Origin: Burkholderiales bacterium RIFOXYD12_FULL_59_19
Lineage (GTDB): Bacteria; Pseudomonadota; Gammaproteobacteria; Burkholderiales; Burkholderiaceae_C
DNA: 43,667 nt
NCBI GenBank assembly: GCA_001771065.1
Contig: MESQ01000075.1
Coordinates: forward strand, 1 to 43,667
Reading direction: 5' to 3'
Shown in pieces: positions 7,970-16,897 of the stretch. A model generated the notes under the pieces. It was not told where the DNA came from. It worked only from the letters and a program-made list of their open reading frames with translations, and did no database searches. The position numbers and the translations under genes are program-made. The first letter of the stretch is position 1; every line of letters starts with the position of its first letter.

Positions 7970-9760
7970 TGCAGCCCGCAGCAAGCTGGGGCAACTGGCC
8001 GGGTCAGCACGCACCGCAGCCGAAAACACGCGCACGCAGCGCTCGGCGGCAGTGCGGTATGGGGCTGCCTGCGCTGTGCCAAGCCGCTCACTTAACTCCA
8101 GCAAGGCCAGCGCGGCCACACCGTTGCCGGACGGTGTGGCCGCATCCACAGCGGTTTTGAGCCGGTGAATCAGGGCCGGTGCCTCATGGCGGGTGAAAAA
8201 GAAGCCGCCCAGGTCGCGGTCTTCAAATTGCGCCAGCATGGCGCGGGCCAAGCCTTCGGCGAACGGCAGGTCATCAGCTTGTGGATCGGCCTCATGCAGG
8301 GCCAGCACCGCTTCCAGCAAAAAGGCGTGGTCGTCCAGAAATGCGTCTTGCCCGGGCAAGGTGTGCAGATGCCCGGAGGTGCGGCCATCGTCTGTCCAGC
8401 GGGTTTGGCGCAGGAACAGCAGCGCGGCCCGCGCCGCTTTCAGCCAGTCGGGGCGCTGGCAAACGCGGGCAGCCCGCGCCAGGCCAGTGATCATCAGCGC
8501 CGTCCAACCGGTCAGCACCTTGGCATCGCGCGGCGGGGGCTCGCGCTTGTCGCGCTCGATCAGCAGTTTGTCCCGTGCGCTGGCAATGAACTCTTGCACC
8601 AGCGCCGCGGGCCGATCCAGGGTGGCGGCCAGCTTGGCGGCCGAGCGGGCCACGTGCAAATGCCAGGTGTGTCGCTCAAAGTTGGGCGCATCCACCAAGC
8701 CCCAGTGGGCGGCACATACATCCCACTCAAAGGGGGAGAGGGCCAGGCGCAGCGGCTCGGATTCCCAGACGTAAAAGTGTCCTTCACGTCCCTGGGGGTC
8801 GTCCGCCGCCAGCGACGCGTGAAAACCACCGGTGGTGGCCTGCATCTCGCGCAAGCCCCAGTCCGCTGTGTCTTCCACCACGCGGCGGAACAACGGCTCA
8901 CCGGTCAGCGCCAGCGCGTCGGCATAGAGGGCCAACAGCACGCCGTTGTCGCACAGCATTTTTTCGAAATGCGGAATGCGCCACTGCGCGTCCACGCTGT
9001 AGCGGAAAAAACCGCCACCGATCTGGTCGAACAGGCCACCCTCACTCATCTTGCGCAGCGTGTGCAGGGCCATGTCGCGGGCCTGATCGTCGCCAACATC
9101 CTGCCCACGGTGTAACAAAAAGGCCAGGTCGCTGGGGTGCGGGAACTTGGGCGTGGCACCAAAACCACCGTGTTTGGCATCAAAGGCCGCCGCCAGTTGC
9201 TGGCAAGCCTGGGTGCGCACGGCCGCATCGAGCACCGCTTTGTCATCGACTTGAGGCTGGCTGGTGGCCAGTGCCAGGCGCAAGGCCTGGTCCTGGCGCG
9301 CCAGGGCTTGGCGCTGCTCGCTCCAGACCGTGCTGACCGAGCCCAACACATGGCGAAACGTGGCTTGCCCATCGGGCGCTTCGCTGGGGAAATAGGTGCC
9401 GCTGTAAAACGGCATGCCTTGTGGCGACAAAAAGCTTGTCAGCGGCCAGCCGCCGCCGCTGCGGCGCAGCAGCTGGTGCGCCATCTGGTAGACCGCATCG
9501 ATGTCCGGGCGCTCTTCACGATCCACCTTGATGGCGACAAAACCCTCGTTGATCAGGGTCGCCGTGGTGGCATCGGAAAACGATTCGCGCGCCATCACAT
9601 GGCACCAGTGGCAAGCGGCGTAGCCAATCGACAGCAAGATGGGTTTGTCCAGCCGTTTGGCCAACGCCAGGGCTTCGGCGCCCCAGGGGTACCAATCCAC
9701 TGGCTGGTCAGCGTGTTGCAACAAATAGGCCGACTGTTGGGTCGCAAGGCGGTTGGTCAT
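7952..9760 (-). CDS. DUF255 thioredoxin-like / N-acylglucosamine epimerase-fold protein (YyaL, SSP411 family), C-terminally short
   Basis: 602 residues. The N-terminal about 160 residues form the thioredoxin-like DUF255 domain, with the redox-type CHWC motif ([15 protein letters not shown]) near residue 50 and [11 protein letters not shown] near 80. The rest is the alpha/alpha-barrel region of the family, including [25 protein letters not shown] near 245. The role is unknown; a carbohydrate- or redox-related function has been suggested for the fold. Relatives usually run 60-80 residues longer, with a final nucleotide-fold-like segment. Here the frame ends within the palindromic repeat, so the C-terminus looks lost. 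The start ATG at 9760 is 15 bp from the stop of the upstream gene. Confidence 0.83.
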   Translation of the reverse strand: MTNRLATQQSAYLLQHADQPVDWYPWGAEALALAKRLDKPILLSIGYAACHWCHVMARESFSDATTATLINEGFVAIKVDREERPDIDAVYQMAHQLLRRSGGGWPLTSFLSPQGMPFYSGTYFPSEAPDGQATFRHVLGSVSTVWSEQRQALARQDQALRLALATSQPQVDDKAVLDAAVRTQACQQLAAAFDAKHGGFGATPKFPHPSDLAFLLHRGQDVGDDQARDMALHTLRKMSEGGLFDQIGGGFFRYSVDAQWRIPHFEKMLCDNGVLLALYADALALTGEPLFRRVVEDTADWGLREMQATTGGFHASLAADDPQGREGHFYVWESEPLRLALSPFEWDVCAAHWGLVDAPNFERHTWHLHVARSAAKLAATLDRPAALVQEFIASARDKLLIERDKREPPPRDAKVLTGWTALMITGLARAARVCQRPDWLKAARAALLFLRQTRWTDDGRTSGHLHTLPGQDAFLDDHAFLLEAVLALHEADPQADDLPFAEGLARAMLAQFEDRDLGGFFFTRHEAPALIHRLKTAVDAATPSGNGVAALALLELSERLGTAQAAPYRTAAERCVRVFSAAVRADPASCPSLLRAAMLLNK

Positions 9761-9775
9761 GGTGAGTCAGTCCGA

Positions 9776-11356
9776 TCAATGGGGATCGCGGTGATCCGGG
9801 GCTTGACCGTCAGCCGCAGCCTCAAACAAGGCCGCCATGCGGCGCAAGACCTCGGTTTGCCGTTGGCCATGGGTTTGCAGGGCAGCGCGCAATTGCTGGC
9901 GGGTCTGGGCATCCAGGCCACGCTGCAGCGAATGCGCAAACGCGGCTTGCGGTGATGGGGCAAGTGACTCATCGAGCACCAAGGTCACATCCGGTGCCAC
10001 CGCACGGCTGATCGACTTGAAGGACCAGGAACCCGCCATCACCGGGTGGTAATAGTGGCCACGGGCAATTTGGAACAAGTCAACCAGACGCTCCAGCACC
10101 GCCTCCAGTGCGGGAGCCAGGTCGTCAAACAAACGTGCCAGATCGCGGATGCGGTTGCGCTCAAAGCCGGCGTTGTAGGCCAGTACGGCACCACGACTGT
10201 CCAGCACCTGCAACAGCGACAACGCAAATGCGCGGCGTGGGTCACCGCCTTGTGCATCGGCCAGAAAACCATGTTGCGCACAGTGACCATCCGCCTGCAG
10301 CACATCACACGTCCATTGGAAAGGTAGCACCTGATAGGGCCGTGTGCCCGCCCACAGGGGCACGGCAAAACCAATGGTGTCAAAACGCAAACTGTGGCGC
10401 GGGTAGGGCAGCGCTTGTATCAGGGCGGCAACCTCGGGCTCCAGCACCGGCACACCCTGCTGGATCGCCCGCACGGCGCGGCGGTGTCGTGTGTTGTCCA
10501 GGGTTCGCAGGGCGACACTGTGCAAATCCGCGTGGCCTGCGGCGCGTAATTCGGTTGCCAGATCGTGACCGACAATCTCCAGCTTGGCCAACGGATCAGG
10601 CGCAGTTTCGGCGGCTGACACCGTACACGCTGCGCACTGCTGGGTGAACTCACAGCCACCGTTCTGGGTGCAATGCGTCCCGGGCGTGGCCGGTGGTTGC
10701 GGTCCGCGATCGCAGCTGCGCATGGCATCCAGCCAGGCCGCCACCGGGCGTGAGCCCAGCACCGGGGCCAGATCCACCTCGCGAAACAGGCCCGCGTAAC
10801 AGCCGTGACCGGGGTAGATGAAATCGGTATCCACCAGCAACAAACCCACGCTTTGCACGCGCAAACCGCAGCGCGCGGCCACATCGGTCCAGAACGCCGC
10901 CGTGTCCACATCGGACTCGTCGCCGACCGTGGCGTAGCGTAACTTGAACAGGCGCAGCCCCCGTTCGCCGCAGGTCAGCACATCAATACGCGCCTGGGCG
11001 CGGTCTTCACTGGTCAGGCAGGCCCCCAGAATCGCCCAGCCCTCGGGGGCTACGCGGTCACCATCCAGGCAATGCAAGGTTTGTCGCAGGGCACGGGTCC
11101 ACTCGGCCTGGGTTGTGGGTGGTGGGATGATGTCCGCCAGCGGGTATGAGGCGCGCAAGGCGGCATCCACACCCGGGCCATAGACCACCGCCGCCTCGGC
11201 GCTGACATCGGCACGGTCTTCAGCGCGGGCTTCCCGCCCGGCAAGGTTTGGGGTGACCAAGTGTTCGCTGCGACGGTAGAGCCAGAAGCGGCGCGAGCAG
11301 GCCCGCCAGCGGCGCAGGTCATCGTGGTTTAGCAAGGGGTATAAAACCATGGACAT
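9776..11356 (-). CDS. DUF2779 protein: Cas4-like nuclease region plus RNase H-like exonuclease domain
   Basis: 526 residues. The N-terminus (LNHDDLRRWRACSRRFWLYRR) and a later Cys cluster (C-x5-C-x5-C-x2-C near residues 250-275) look like the 4Fe-4S-stapled PD-(D/E)XK nucleases related to Cas4 and AddB. The C-terminal half is the DUF2779 region, with RFDTIGFAVPLW near 335 and YNAGFERNRIRDL near 415, reminiscent of DnaQ/RNase H-like exonucleases. The biological role is unknown; DNA repair or foreign-DNA processing is an inference. The start is set at ATG 11356 (MSMVLYP); ATG 11350 is equally possible. Open frame further upstream is antisense shadow. It is divergent from the GST gene. Confidence 0.72.
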   Translation of the reverse strand: MSMVLYPLLNHDDLRRWRACSRRFWLYRRSEHLVTPNLAGREARAEDRADVSAEAAVVYGPGVDAALRASYPLADIIPPPTTQAEWTRALRQTLHCLDGDRVAPEGWAILGACLTSEDRAQARIDVLTCGERGLRLFKLRYATVGDESDVDTAAFWTDVAARCGLRVQSVGLLLVDTDFIYPGHGCYAGLFREVDLAPVLGSRPVAAWLDAMRSCDRGPQPPATPGTHCTQNGGCEFTQQCAACTVSAAETAPDPLAKLEIVGHDLATELRAAGHADLHSVALRTLDNTRHRRAVRAIQQGVPVLEPEVAALIQALPYPRHSLRFDTIGFAVPLWAGTRPYQVLPFQWTCDVLQADGHCAQHGFLADAQGGDPRRAFALSLLQVLDSRGAVLAYNAGFERNRIRDLARLFDDLAPALEAVLERLVDLFQIARGHYYHPVMAGSWSFKSISRAVAPDVTLVLDESLAPSPQAAFAHSLQRGLDAQTRQQLRAALQTHGQRQTEVLRRMAALFEAAADGQAPDHRDPH

Positions 11357-11494
11357 AAACAGACAAAGGTGACACAAGGGTGCGACAAAAAGCACACGCC
11401 AACGAAGCCGATGTGCGTTCTGTCGGCGTACACGGCTTGCTAGCAAGTGCCGTGCAAGCCTGGGGGTTGTCACGTATCTTGCTTTGCAAACGGT

Positions 11495-12139
11495 ATGACC
11501 CTCAAGTTCTACATGACCCCCGGCTCCTGCTCCACCGGCATCCACATCCTGCTCGAAGAGCTGGACTTGCCGTTCGAAGTGACCATCGTCAACCTGCCCG
11601 CAGGGGACCACCTCAAGCCCGCGTACCGGGCGCTCAACCCCAAAGGCACGATCCCGACGCTGGTGCTCGATGATGGCCGGGCACTGACCGAATTTCAGGC
11701 TATCGCCTACTGGCTGGCGCGCACCTACCCGCGCAAACGCCTGCTGTCCGTGGATGCCGTGGCCGCTGCGCAGGCGATTGAGCTGATGGACTATGTGGTG
11801 GGCACGGTCCATGGCCAGGGCTACACCCGCATCTTCACCACCGACCGTTATCTGCCTGCCGGGCTGGCTGATGTCGACCGGGCGGCGTGGCAACCAAGCG
11901 TTCAGGCACGTGGCCGCGAGATGGTGAGCGAGGCTTTTGCCGTCATTGAGGGGCGCTTGCCTGACGTGGGTTATGCCATGGGTGCCGATTTCACCATCGC
12001 CGACGCGGCGCTGTTTTATGTTGAATTTTGGGCCGACAAGACCGGCCTGACCCTGCCACCGCGTTGTGCTGCGCACTACCAACTGGTGCGCTCCAGGCCC
12101 GTGGTGCAGCGTGTGTTGCGCGAGGAAGGTTACCGCTGA
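11495..12139 (+). CDS. Glutathione S-transferase family protein
   Basis: 214 residues. The N-terminal thioredoxin-fold domain starts LKFYMTPGSCSTGIHILLEEL, with the catalytic Ser/Cys-type turn at residues about 8-12, the cis-Pro GTIPTLVLDDG near 52 and the glutathione-binding LTEFQAIAYWLA near 68. The C-terminal helical domain contains the N-capping/hydrophobic staple type segment GADFTIADAALFYVEFW near 165. It probably conjugates or reduces a small electrophile with glutathione in the cytoplasm. The start at 11495 places the first beta strand at the N-terminus, although no strong ribosome binding site precedes it. Confidence 0.88.
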   Translation: MTLKFYMTPGSCSTGIHILLEELDLPFEVTIVNLPAGDHLKPAYRALNPKGTIPTLVLDDGRALTEFQAIAYWLARTYPRKRLLSVDAVAAAQAIELMDYVVGTVHGQGYTRIFTTDRYLPAGLADVDRAAWQPSVQARGREMVSEAFAVIEGRLPDVGYAMGADFTIADAALFYVEFWADKTGLTLPPRCAAHYQLVRSRPVVQRVLREEGYR

Positions 12140-12201
12140 AGCAGCCCGAGCTGCACCCTGCACCAACGCCCTGTATCAAGCGTCCATTATTGAGAGAAGC
12201 C

Positions 12202-12651
12202 ATGATGAATACCCAAGACCTCTTTGCCCGCAACCGGGTGATCCTCACGCATTTCGACAGTTACAGCACAGCGCTGCTGTTTCCGCGCTGGAACAACAAC
12301 ACCCTGCTGTGGCCCGAAGCCCTGCCCGCATCCGCGACACCGATGCCAGCGCCGACCATGATCGGCCCCATGCATGTGGCCAACACCGTCAAGCAAGCCG
12401 TGGTCGAGCGCTGCGGCCTGAACCCGGACGAACTGGAACATGTCGGCGAATTCAACCATTGGGCGCAAACAGAGTCCGGCCCGGTGCGCATCCACCTGCT
12501 GCGCTTCACCACCCTGGACGCGCCCAAAGCCGCCATCGAGGCGCTGGGTGGCGAGTTCAAACCGATCAGCCTGTTGCGCGGCAGCGCGATGAGCGAACTG
12601 CTTTTGCTGCGGGAAGTGTTTAACCTGATCGTTGGCACAGGCGGGCAGTGA
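12202..12651 (+). CDS. Conserved-looking small protein of unknown function
   Basis: 149 residues, with a good ribosome binding site (GAGAGAAG) upstream of the ATG pair at 12202/12205. I do not recognise the family. The protein is soluble, without a signal peptide or membrane segment. It has a predicted mixed alpha/beta content, a Pro-rich stretch near residues 40-55 (ALPASATPMPAPTMIGPMHV) and a Leu-rich C-terminal helix. Codon use is like that of the neighbouring GST gene, 62 bp upstream, with which it may be co-transcribed. Confidence 0.65.
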   Translation: MMNTQDLFARNRVILTHFDSYSTALLFPRWNNNTLLWPEALPASATPMPAPTMIGPMHVANTVKQAVVERCGLNPDELEHVGEFNHWAQTESGPVRIHLLRFTTLDAPKAAIEALGGEFKPISLLRGSAMSELLLLREVFNLIVGTGGQ

Positions 12652-12680
12652 CCGCCTACTTCACCGCGACCCCGGGGCCT

Positions 12681-13511
12681 TCATCCCCCATGCGCGGCGT
12701 AGGCTTCCAGGTCGTCTGTGCTAATGGCACTGGATGTGACGAGTTGGTAATGCTTTTCATCAACAACCTTGATCACGCCATCAACCACGGTCAGTTCGAA
12801 CATGGCGATGCGCTGATCAGTCATGAACTGCGCTGACACTGGCCGACAGATCAGGTTTTTGAATGCCTGCTTGCAAAATGCCACGTCTTGCTGGGTCTGA
12901 ACGACGCCATGTTTGTCAGCCCCGCCTTTGGCTTGAACGGGAACAACAAACTGGCGGCCATGGCGGTCAATCCCCACATAGATTTCGTCGATTTCAATTT
13001 GTCCAACATCCTTCACCGTGGTACGCAGGTGGTTCTGCAATGAGAAAGCAGTGATACCAAGAAACACGTCTACCAGCCGGTTGTATCGAACTTTTGCCAG
13101 CAACGCTTGCTCATCACCGAGCGCATAGGCACCAATGATTTCGGGTGTCGCATCGGGCACCTTGATGGTCAGCAGTTCTTCTCTGGGCACGATCCGATTG
13201 AGCTTGACCAAACGAAAACGATATTTCGCACGGCCTGCGCCTTCAATGATCCATTCCAAACCATTTTTGGCAGTCTCAAGAATGACCGTTGGAAGTTCGT
13301 TGCGGTAGCGAAACGAGTAGATCAGATCGCCAACATTCTTTGGCAATTTGATGCCAAGTTCGGTTGCAATTCCGGCAAACTCGTCTCGCGTGAATTCAAA
13401 TGATTCCCCCTTGTTGCCATAGTGGTTAAAAAACACCTTGGCAATAATCGCGGAGTAACGATTTTGGCCCTTTTTCTCCGCGGACTTGGACTTCTGGGAG
13501 ACGTCATGCAT
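12681..13511 (-). CDS. Type II restriction endonuclease, partner of the adjacent C5 methyltransferase
   Basis: 276 residues. The name rests on position and on a PD-(D/E)XK-like core: QIEIDEIYVGIDRHG followed by FVVPVQAKGG (about residues 165-195), where the acidic residues and the QAK lysine could form the metal site. The N-terminal half (about 20-100) may hold the DNA-recognition part. The ATG at 13511 overlaps the last 8 bp of the methyltransferase gene, so restriction is translated after modification. Base composition is lower in GC than the surrounding genes, consistent with acquisition by transfer. The recognition sequence cannot be read from the protein. Confidence 0.78.
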   Translation of the reverse strand: MHDVSQKSKSAEKKGQNRYSAIIAKVFFNHYGNKGESFEFTRDEFAGIATELGIKLPKNVGDLIYSFRYRNELPTVILETAKNGLEWIIEGAGRAKYRFRLVKLNRIVPREELLTIKVPDATPEIIGAYALGDEQALLAKVRYNRLVDVFLGITAFSLQNHLRTTVKDVGQIEIDEIYVGIDRHGRQFVVPVQAKGGADKHGVVQTQQDVAFCKQAFKNLICRPVSAQFMTDQRIAMFELTVVDGVIKVVDEKHYQLVTSSAISTDDLEAYAAHGG

Positions 13512-14796
13512 AGGCTTCTTCGATGGATCTGGTGGCGGTATCACTGAGTGGTTTTCTGGTTCGCTGCGCAATTACGTTTTTGGCGACTCCAAAGTGCTGC
13601 GAGGCATGCCACATCTGGAACGTCAGCAAACGCGCGTCACCTGTTTGAAGTATCAGTTCAGGTTTTTCTGGTGCCTGCCCTAAGGCAGCCATGATCTGCA
13701 ATGCTACAGCACGGCCCATCAGGGGCGGAACACTGTTGCCTATCTGACGAAATCCATGCCACTTGGTGGTGTGAAATCTGAACCAATCCGGATATGAGTG
13801 CAATCGGGCTGCTTCACGAACGGTGATAACCCGAGGCAAAAAGGGGTGTATTGGCCTTGGCGAAGTGAATGCGCCACGTGCACTGTCCGTCCCTGCACGT
13901 AGCGTGTTGCAAAAACCATCTGGATGCAGCTTTTTAAATCGACTGATATGTTCGGTGTCTCCGTTGCCTGTGGCAAGAAAACGCTGCTGGGACAAAGCCG
14001 TGTGCCCAGTGCGCAGGCTGGACGTCAAGACATCAGCGTCGAAATTTCGTCGGTAGCCAAAGTCCGACGGATCGAAGGCCAGCCCTCGCATCCGCCTGGC
14101 ATAGATGGACTCGCTAAGCCACGTGGTGGCGACTGAATCAGATGCGACAAGTTCAGGGAATTGATCGGCATCGGGTAGATCACCAATGGCATCCCAAACA
14201 GTCGTCTTTTGTTTGACCGGATTAGGGTAATTTGGCATGTCCTGATCTGCACGGGCACCCACCAAGAACAGGCGGCGCCTGTCTTGTGGCACGCCGTAGT
14301 CCGATGCATTCAGTACATGGTAGGGTAACCGCACTTGGTAGCCAGCCACACCCAACGCCACGATTAGCTCGTCCAGAAACTGTGCATGCTTTCCAAGAGT
14401 GAGTCCTTTGACATTCTCAAACACACAAAACTTGGGCTGCAACTCGGCAACCAAGCGCACATAGTGGAAAACCAGTTGATTGCGCTGATCATCCAAGGCT
14501 CGCTTACCCATCATGGAAAAACCCTGGCAAGGAGCCCCCCCAAAGACGACATCAATATCAGCACATTCCAACCGTGCTCGGCGACGGATTTCAGTGGCAG
14601 TCACGTCTACAACAGACGCGCATATAACCTTGGAACGAGGAAAATTGAACTCATGAGTAGCGCAATGAATGGGATCGATCTCGACGGCGGCTTCAATGTC
14701 AAAACCAGCCTGCTCGAAGCCCAGAGATAGTCCACCCGCACCCGCAAACAGGTCGATACCAATAGGGCGTTTACTGATCGTTTTAAGGCTGCGCAT
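13504..14796 (-). CDS. DNA (cytosine-5) methyltransferase of a type II system
   Basis: 430 residues with the ordered m5C motifs: I (DLFAGAGGLSLGFEQAG, about residue 15), IV with catalytic Cys (GGAPCQGFS, about 85), VI (ENVKG, about 125), VIII (PQDRRRLFLVGAR, about 170), IX (REAARLHSYPDWF, about 335) and X (RQIGNSVPP, about 362). The segment of about 200-330 between VIII and IX is the target-recognition region. It transfers a methyl group from AdoMet to cytosine, protecting sites from the partner nuclease encoded just downstream. The start at 14796 puts motif I near the N-terminus; an in-frame ATG at 14877 would add 27 residues of no recognisable type. Confidence 0.93.
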   Translation of the reverse strand: MRSLKTISKRPIGIDLFAGAGGLSLGFEQAGFDIEAAVEIDPIHCATHEFNFPRSKVICASVVDVTATEIRRRARLECADIDVVFGGAPCQGFSMMGKRALDDQRNQLVFHYVRLVAELQPKFCVFENVKGLTLGKHAQFLDELIVALGVAGYQVRLPYHVLNASDYGVPQDRRRLFLVGARADQDMPNYPNPVKQKTTVWDAIGDLPDADQFPELVASDSVATTWLSESIYARRMRGLAFDPSDFGYRRNFDADVLTSSLRTGHTALSQQRFLATGNGDTEHISRFKKLHPDGFCNTLRAGTDSARGAFTSPRPIHPFLPRVITVREAARLHSYPDWFRFHTTKWHGFRQIGNSVPPLMGRAVALQIMAALGQAPEKPELILQTGDARLLTFQMWHASQHFGVAKNVIAQRTRKPLSDTATRSIEEAYA

Positions 14797-14994
14797 GATA
14801 ATGCTTACATGTGAAAATTTACAGTGTACCTCGACACCCAAACCATGGCTAGTGTGCCACTTGAAGTCGTTAAACACAGGTCTTTGCGTCCAGACTCAGG
14901 ATCAAATAATCAGGGGACGGTGTATTTGTCGTATTGTCTCTGCTCCACCAGACTCGATAGCTCGAAGGGGTTGAGCTGTTGAGTGACCGATTTT

Positions 14995-15855
14995 TCAGCG
15001 GCCAACAGCCTTGGCCCAGCGCCGGGTCATCTCGGGCGTATTGAAGCAAGTCGTGAATTCGCCAGCACTGTACACCGCACGATCAAGCAATTGAATGTCG
15101 GCCTCATGTTGCCGTGCCACATGCGGATCTTCAAAAAAGATGACTTTCTGGCACCGTTTGTCCAACACCAGTTCTGCAATTTGTGCATCCCCTCCCAACG
15201 GGCCACTCTGGTAGCAAGTGACCCAGGGGTGTTCTGCAGGCCAGCCTTTTGACCAGGCCATGGCGTTGAGTTTGCTCCCCGTCGTCCCGGTTGCGACGCG
15301 ACCCGCGAAACGTGACAGCAAGTCAAAGTGCTCAGCGGCAAATTCCATCATTTCGGACTTGCGGGCGTCGTGCGCGATCAAGGCCACCACCTGTGATTCC
15401 AGTGTCTGGAATTGTTGCACCACAGGTGACGCGTGGGCAATCAATCCGGCAGAGGCCATCTCCACCGCGACCCATTCGACGGCGCCTGCCAGGGTCGCAA
15501 CAAAAGGTTTACCGTGTATGACACATTGGCGTTTGAGTGCCTGTGTCTCAGGATACATGGATGTCGGGTTGACCGGGTCGATAAAGAAAAACACCCCATC
15601 AATCGCCGTCTCTGGCGTCAAACCACCCGCCGCGCGAGAAACGAGGCGCATCAAACCACCGTCGCGACCATGACCCACCGAAACAACTTGATCACGCAGT
15701 AAATGGTTGATGACCAGCGTGTCATGCGCACCGCCCGTGGCGTGCAATTGAAGTGCCAGAGTCTGCAAGTCCGCTTCACACAGCCTGGCCCAGCGCAACA
15801 GCGTGCAGTCCGGCCCAATACGGTGCAGTCGGTGGGCAATAAGTCCAAAATTCAT
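14995..15855 (-). CDS. Tandem methylglyoxal synthase-like protein, degenerate first half
   Basis: 286 residues, about twice the length of MgsA (about 150). The second half (about residue 150 on) has the family blocks: VALIAHDARKSEMM, ATGTTG, SGPLGGDAQ and VIFFEDP followed by HEAD, which retain the residues equivalent to the HD, phosphate-binding TGTTG, catalytic Asp of GGD and the His/Asp pair. The first half repeats the same layout in weakened form: GLIAHR, HATGG, GHGRDGGLMRL and FFFIDP followed by YPET. MgsA converts dihydroxyacetone phosphate to methylglyoxal and phosphate. The second half could be active; the first looks structural or regulatory. The start at 15855 has TTTGGAG 8 bp upstream. 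Confidence 0.8.
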   Translation of the reverse strand: MNFGLIAHRLHRIGPDCTLLRWARLCEADLQTLALQLHATGGAHDTLVINHLLRDQVVSVGHGRDGGLMRLVSRAAGGLTPETAIDGVFFFIDPVNPTSMYPETQALKRQCVIHGKPFVATLAGAVEWVAVEMASAGLIAHASPVVQQFQTLESQVVALIAHDARKSEMMEFAAEHFDLLSRFAGRVATGTTGSKLNAMAWSKGWPAEHPWVTCYQSGPLGGDAQIAELVLDKRCQKVIFFEDPHVARQHEADIQLLDRAVYSAGEFTTCFNTPEMTRRWAKAVGR

Positions 15856-16022
15856 GGTGAACTCCAAAAAAGCGTTATGGGCAATGTACCTTCAATTGCA
15901 AAACAGCCCGGATCACCACCATCCATGTTCCTGCCGGATCATGGGTGTCTGAATCAGCACAGCTTGATCTGGCCGTGCGGGTAAACCCTCTCCAGTTCAG
16001 TGGAATATCTGTTTGATAATTT

Positions 16023-16047
16023 GGTCAATTGGTCGGACCAATTGACC
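16023..16047 (+). promoter_or_regulatory. Operator palindrome of the GntR regulator
   Basis: A perfect inverted repeat with 12-bp arms around a single central base; its core is TTGGTCGGACCAA. The core fits the FadR-subfamily operator pattern TNGTNNNACNA. It lies 20 bp upstream of the regulator's ATG, just downstream of a possible -10 box (GATAAT near 16014-16019), so the regulator probably represses its own promoter. Confidence 0.85.
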
Positions 16048-16066
16048 TTTTAACCAAATTTCACAC

Positions 16067-16768
16067 ATGCCGTTTCAACCCATCGAGCCCCGTCGTCTGT
16101 ACCGTCAGATCGCCGACCAGTTGCGCCAGCTCATTCAGAGCGGCGAATTCGCAATGGGGACCCGATTACCTCCCGAGCGGGATCTCGCGGCCAAGATGGG
16201 TGTTTCGCGGCCGTCTGTGCGCGAAGCGCTGATTGCGCTGGAGGTCGAGGGTCTGATCGAAGTGCGCATGGGTTCCGGTATTTTTGTGATCGGCCGTGAA
16301 TCTGTGCGGATGCTCGACAACGCGCCCGGTCCGCTTGAAATCATCCGCGCCCGCAAACTCATTGAAGGCGAGCTGGCCGCTGTGGCTGCCCGCAGTAAAG
16401 ACCGTAGCTTGGTGGGCGACCTGAATGAATCCTTGCGTGAGATGGAGCGCGACATTGCCGCACGCACGCTTCCCATCCATGGTGACCGCAGCTTTCACAT
16501 CCGTATCGCCCAGGCCAGCGACAACAGCGTGCTCCAGGCCGTGGTGACACAGCTTTTTGATGAGCGCAATAGCCCACTGTCTGCCCAGCTCGGAAGCCAC
16601 TTTGAACGCGAAGCCACTTGGATGCAGGCGGTGGATGAGCACCGTACCGTGATTGACGCCATCGCCTTGCATGACCCCGAGAAAGCCCGCATGGCGATGG
16701 GTGTCCACCTGGATCGGTCCCACCAACGCTTCTCGGCCGGTTGGACCACGCCGGGCAAGTCCAACTGA
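16067..16768 (+). CDS. GntR-family regulator of the FadR (FCD) subfamily
   Basis: 233 residues. The N-terminal winged helix-turn-helix (about residues 5-75) contains YRQIADQLRQLIQSGEF, LPPERDLAAKMGVSRPSVREAL and the wing EVRMGSGIFV. The C-terminal FCD ligand domain (about 95-220) has the metal-binding Asp/His pattern spread over helices, including FHIRIAQASDN and DEHRTVIDAIA. Regulators of this type sense a sugar acid or a related carboxylate and release the operator. It heads the sugar-acid operon and has its own operator just upstream. Confidence 0.92.
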   Translation: MPFQPIEPRRLYRQIADQLRQLIQSGEFAMGTRLPPERDLAAKMGVSRPSVREALIALEVEGLIEVRMGSGIFVIGRESVRMLDNAPGPLEIIRARKLIEGELAAVAARSKDRSLVGDLNESLREMERDIAARTLPIHGDRSFHIRIAQASDNSVLQAVVTQLFDERNSPLSAQLGSHFEREATWMQAVDEHRTVIDAIALHDPEKARMAMGVHLDRSHQRFSAGWTTPGKSN

Positions 16769-16783
16769 GGAATCCAGGATCAT

Positions 16784-16867
16784 GAACCGATCAGCCAATC
16801 GAAAGCGGCCTTCGATTTGGTTTTGGACCGAGGCCGCAGTACCAAGGTGCAGCTGATTCCCGGCTAA
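16784..16867 (+). pseudogene. C-terminal stub of a zinc-type dehydrogenase
   Basis: An in-frame stretch of 27 codons ending at the TAA of 16865-16867 reads EPISQSKAAFDLVLDRGRS and then TKVQLIPG, which is the typical end of L-idonate 5-dehydrogenase/sorbitol dehydrogenase-like medium-chain dehydrogenases. The rest of the gene is absent; 16 bp upstream is the stop of the GntR gene. Identification rests on a short match, so the family is clearer than the substrate. Confidence 0.6.
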
Positions 16868-16897
16868 CACCGCATTCACAACAACAGGAGACAAACC

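Noticed and set aside
11357..12166. N-terminal extension of the DUF2779 frame
   Set aside because: It runs antisense through the glutathione transferase gene and has no family resemblance.
14905..14935. GGGGACGGTGTATTTGTC as the trace of a REP-associated transposase
   Set aside because: Only a short familiar-looking phrase, with no frame or hairpin array to support it.
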